From the NCBI GenBank assembly GCA_934047225.1, contig CAKOHE010000062.1:40001-104000 (forward strand): DNA of 64,000 nucleotides, in the 5' to 3' direction. This document shows positions 63,021 to 64,000 of the stretch, piece after piece. The DNA comes from Ypsolopha sequella (lineage: Eukaryota > Arthropoda > Insecta > Lepidoptera > Ypsolophidae). Below the pieces are notes generated by a model. That model made no database searches, had not been told where the DNA came from, and was given only the letters and a program-made list of their open reading frames with translations. The stretch's first letter is position 1. Every line of letters begins with the position of its first letter. Position numbers and translations under genes: made by a program.

Positions 63021-63054
<34 letters not shown>
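62447..63054 (+). other. Element F 3' UTR, hairpin and poly(A)
   Basis: AT-rich trailer with A-runs at 62698-62800. A terminal stem ACCTCATC-att-GATGGGGT (63001-63019; 8 bp with one G-T pair) lies directly before the poly(A) (63025-63054). No gene. Confidence 0.72.
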
Positions 63055-63057
<3 letters not shown>

Positions 63058-63081
63058 AACCTAACCTAACCTAACCTAACC
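63055..63081 (+). repeat. Telomeric (CCTAA)n tract between F and S2
   Basis: Five CCTAA units plus CC, between the poly(A) of F and the 3' end of S2 on the opposite strand. Confidence 0.93.
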
Positions 63082-63462
63082 ATGTATTGTACATGGGGAA
63101 ATCCTTCATGGATACCTTCCGGCTTGGGGGAGCGGGAGAGGTTATGCCGGACTCTTACCGGCTAAAACCCCATGGTGGCCTTCCTCCACGCCAATCAAGG
63201 GGCTCCGGGATCTCCTGTGGAACGCACCGGTGCCCCTCTGGCGCAACGCCGCGTCTGCGGCCCTCCCTGGGGAAGCTGAGTATTGCTTCCCCTTGCACCC
63301 TCTCGGTGCCAAGGCAGCACGAGACCACATCGTGCTGCCATCCTCCCGGAGCTGTTTAGTAGATACGAGGGGCCCCCGCCCCACGCATCCGCAGCTCGGG
63401 AGCCCCTTTTAGTCGCCTTTTACGACAGGCAGGGGATACCGTAGTCTTATTCTATGCCCGAA
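63082..63462 (-). other. S2 3' UTR
   Basis: Almost the same as the S1 trailer. It lacks the T-run that represents the S1 poly(A), and carries ATGTATTGT (+ strand) between the telomere and ACATGGGG. Confidence 0.75.
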
Positions 63463-64000
63463 CTACTGGGCGGTATGGAGGTGGTCACCTCTTCCTCCTC
63501 GGTGCCTCCTCCTTCGAGCGGGATTGGCCCTCTCCCTCTCCCGCTCAGCCTCCTCTTTCCGCACCATTACGCTCTCGCAGAACCTGGTAACGGCTTCCCA
63601 TGAACTCTCCCCTGTCAGCATAGAATGGACTAACGCCGGTGGAGAGAGGTCCTGCCCAACCTGACTTACCAGGTCCTGCCGCTCGGAGTCCCAGGCAGGG
63701 CACTCTTCGAGCGTGTGCTGCGCCGAGTCCAGATCACCATCACAATGGTGACACTGGGCCGTCTCTTCACGTCCGATTCGACACAGATACTCACCGAAGC
63801 AGCCATGCCCTGTGAGCACTTGCGTCATCCGGTACGTGACTCGTCCGAAGCCTCGCATCATCCACGTCCAGAAATTGGGCAGTATTGCACCAACTACGCG
63901 CTGTCTGGCACTTTGCGGCTCATGTAGCCTATCGTGCCATGACTCCAGCGCGGCGCGGTGTTCCCGCTGCTTCACCCTCTCCAGCGGCTCTTGGGGCGCA
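63463..64000 (-). CDS. S2 ORF2 C-terminus (partial at window edge)
   Basis: About 178 codons, open to the window edge (PQEPLERVKQREHRAAL). It includes LTGHGCFGEYLCRIG, CHHC...HTLEEC and an Arg-rich tail like S1. Differences are few, for example LESWHD for LETWHD. The start and upstream domains are outside the window. Confidence 0.83.
   Translation of the reverse strand, partial: APQEPLERVKQREHRAALESWHDRLHEPQSARQRVVGAILPNFWTWMMRGFGRVTYRMTQVLTGHGCFGEYLCRIGREETAQCHHCDGDLDSAQHTLEECPAWDSERQDLVSQVGQDLSPPALVHSMLTGESSWEAVTRFCESVMVRKEEAERERERANPARRRRHRGGRGDHLHTAQ

Larger units (their letters stand above)
54440..63054 (+). mobile_element. Element F: intact full-length TRAS-like non-LTR retrotransposon
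   Basis: Long 5' UTR with tandem duplications, intact ORF1 (56680-58716) and intact ORF2 (58700-62446), 3' UTR with terminal hairpin and a 30-base poly(A), followed by CCTAA. No helicase. Both ORFs are uninterrupted, so F is a candidate active source copy for the C/F family. The inverted fragment 18980-19853 is a near-identical 5' UTR piece. Confidence 0.9.
63082..64000 (-). mobile_element. Element S2: second SART-type copy, cut by window end
   Basis: It matches S1 in the 3' UTR and ORF2 C-terminus with few differences. Its 3' end is atypical: on the sense strand it ends TGTACAATACAT before GGTTAGG instead of a poly(A). The element continues beyond base 64000. Confidence 0.87.

Overview
The window is an array of retrotransposons inserted in telomeric repeats; I found no host gene, tRNA, rRNA or CRISPR array. 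Short tracts of the pentamer CCTAA/TTAGG, the ancestral insect telomere repeat, separate the elements. The organism is therefore almost certainly an insect with TTAGG telomeres. The order cannot be decided from the sequence; Hymenoptera or Lepidoptera are plausible.

Layout. A (12-9086, +) is an intact non-LTR element: ORF1 is gag-like, and ORF2 has endonuclease, reverse transcriptase, RNase H, a CCHC motif and then a virus-type superfamily 1 helicase. B (9139-10728, +) is a 5'-truncated relative without helicase. C (10751-18948, +) is full length without helicase and broken by an in-frame TGA and a 10-bp deletion. A block on the opposite strand follows: a 5' UTR fragment of an F-type element (18980-19853), D2 (19859-25302), E1 (25333-27935) and E2 (27977-35775). 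D2, E1 and E2 are helicase-family copies, and E2 carries a nested Ty3/gypsy-type LTR element. Back on + are D+ (35776-41443, helicase family, internally deleted) and a second copy of E2 (41469-49687) with the same LTR insertion at the same site, itself hit by a hAT-like MITE. S1 (49731-54407, -) and S2 (63082-64000, -) are SART-type R1-clade elements inserted in the opposite orientation to the repeats. F (54440-63054, +) is an intact full-length element without helicase.

Two insertion polarities are present. A-F all read poly(A)-CCTAACC (TRAS-like). S1 reads poly(A)-GGTTAGG (SART-like), and S2 has the same polarity but no clear poly(A). The C-rich strand switches strand at about 18,980 and again at about 35,775, so the 16.8-kb segment between them looks inverted, or misassembled. 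Restoring it puts every non-SART element in one orientation.

Most notable is ORF2 of the A/D/E family. About 780 residues downstream of RNase H and the CCHC motif contain a conserved domain of unknown function followed by all SF1 viral-helicase motifs. This is intact in A and preserved in five further copies or fragments. Other signals are a conserved ORF1/ORF2 junction (TACTGCTRAGGGC, always +1), a repeated GGCTWTTGCC-type motif in the long 5' UTRs, 3'-terminal hairpins with compensatory changes, and a four-unit hairpin array in the LTR element.
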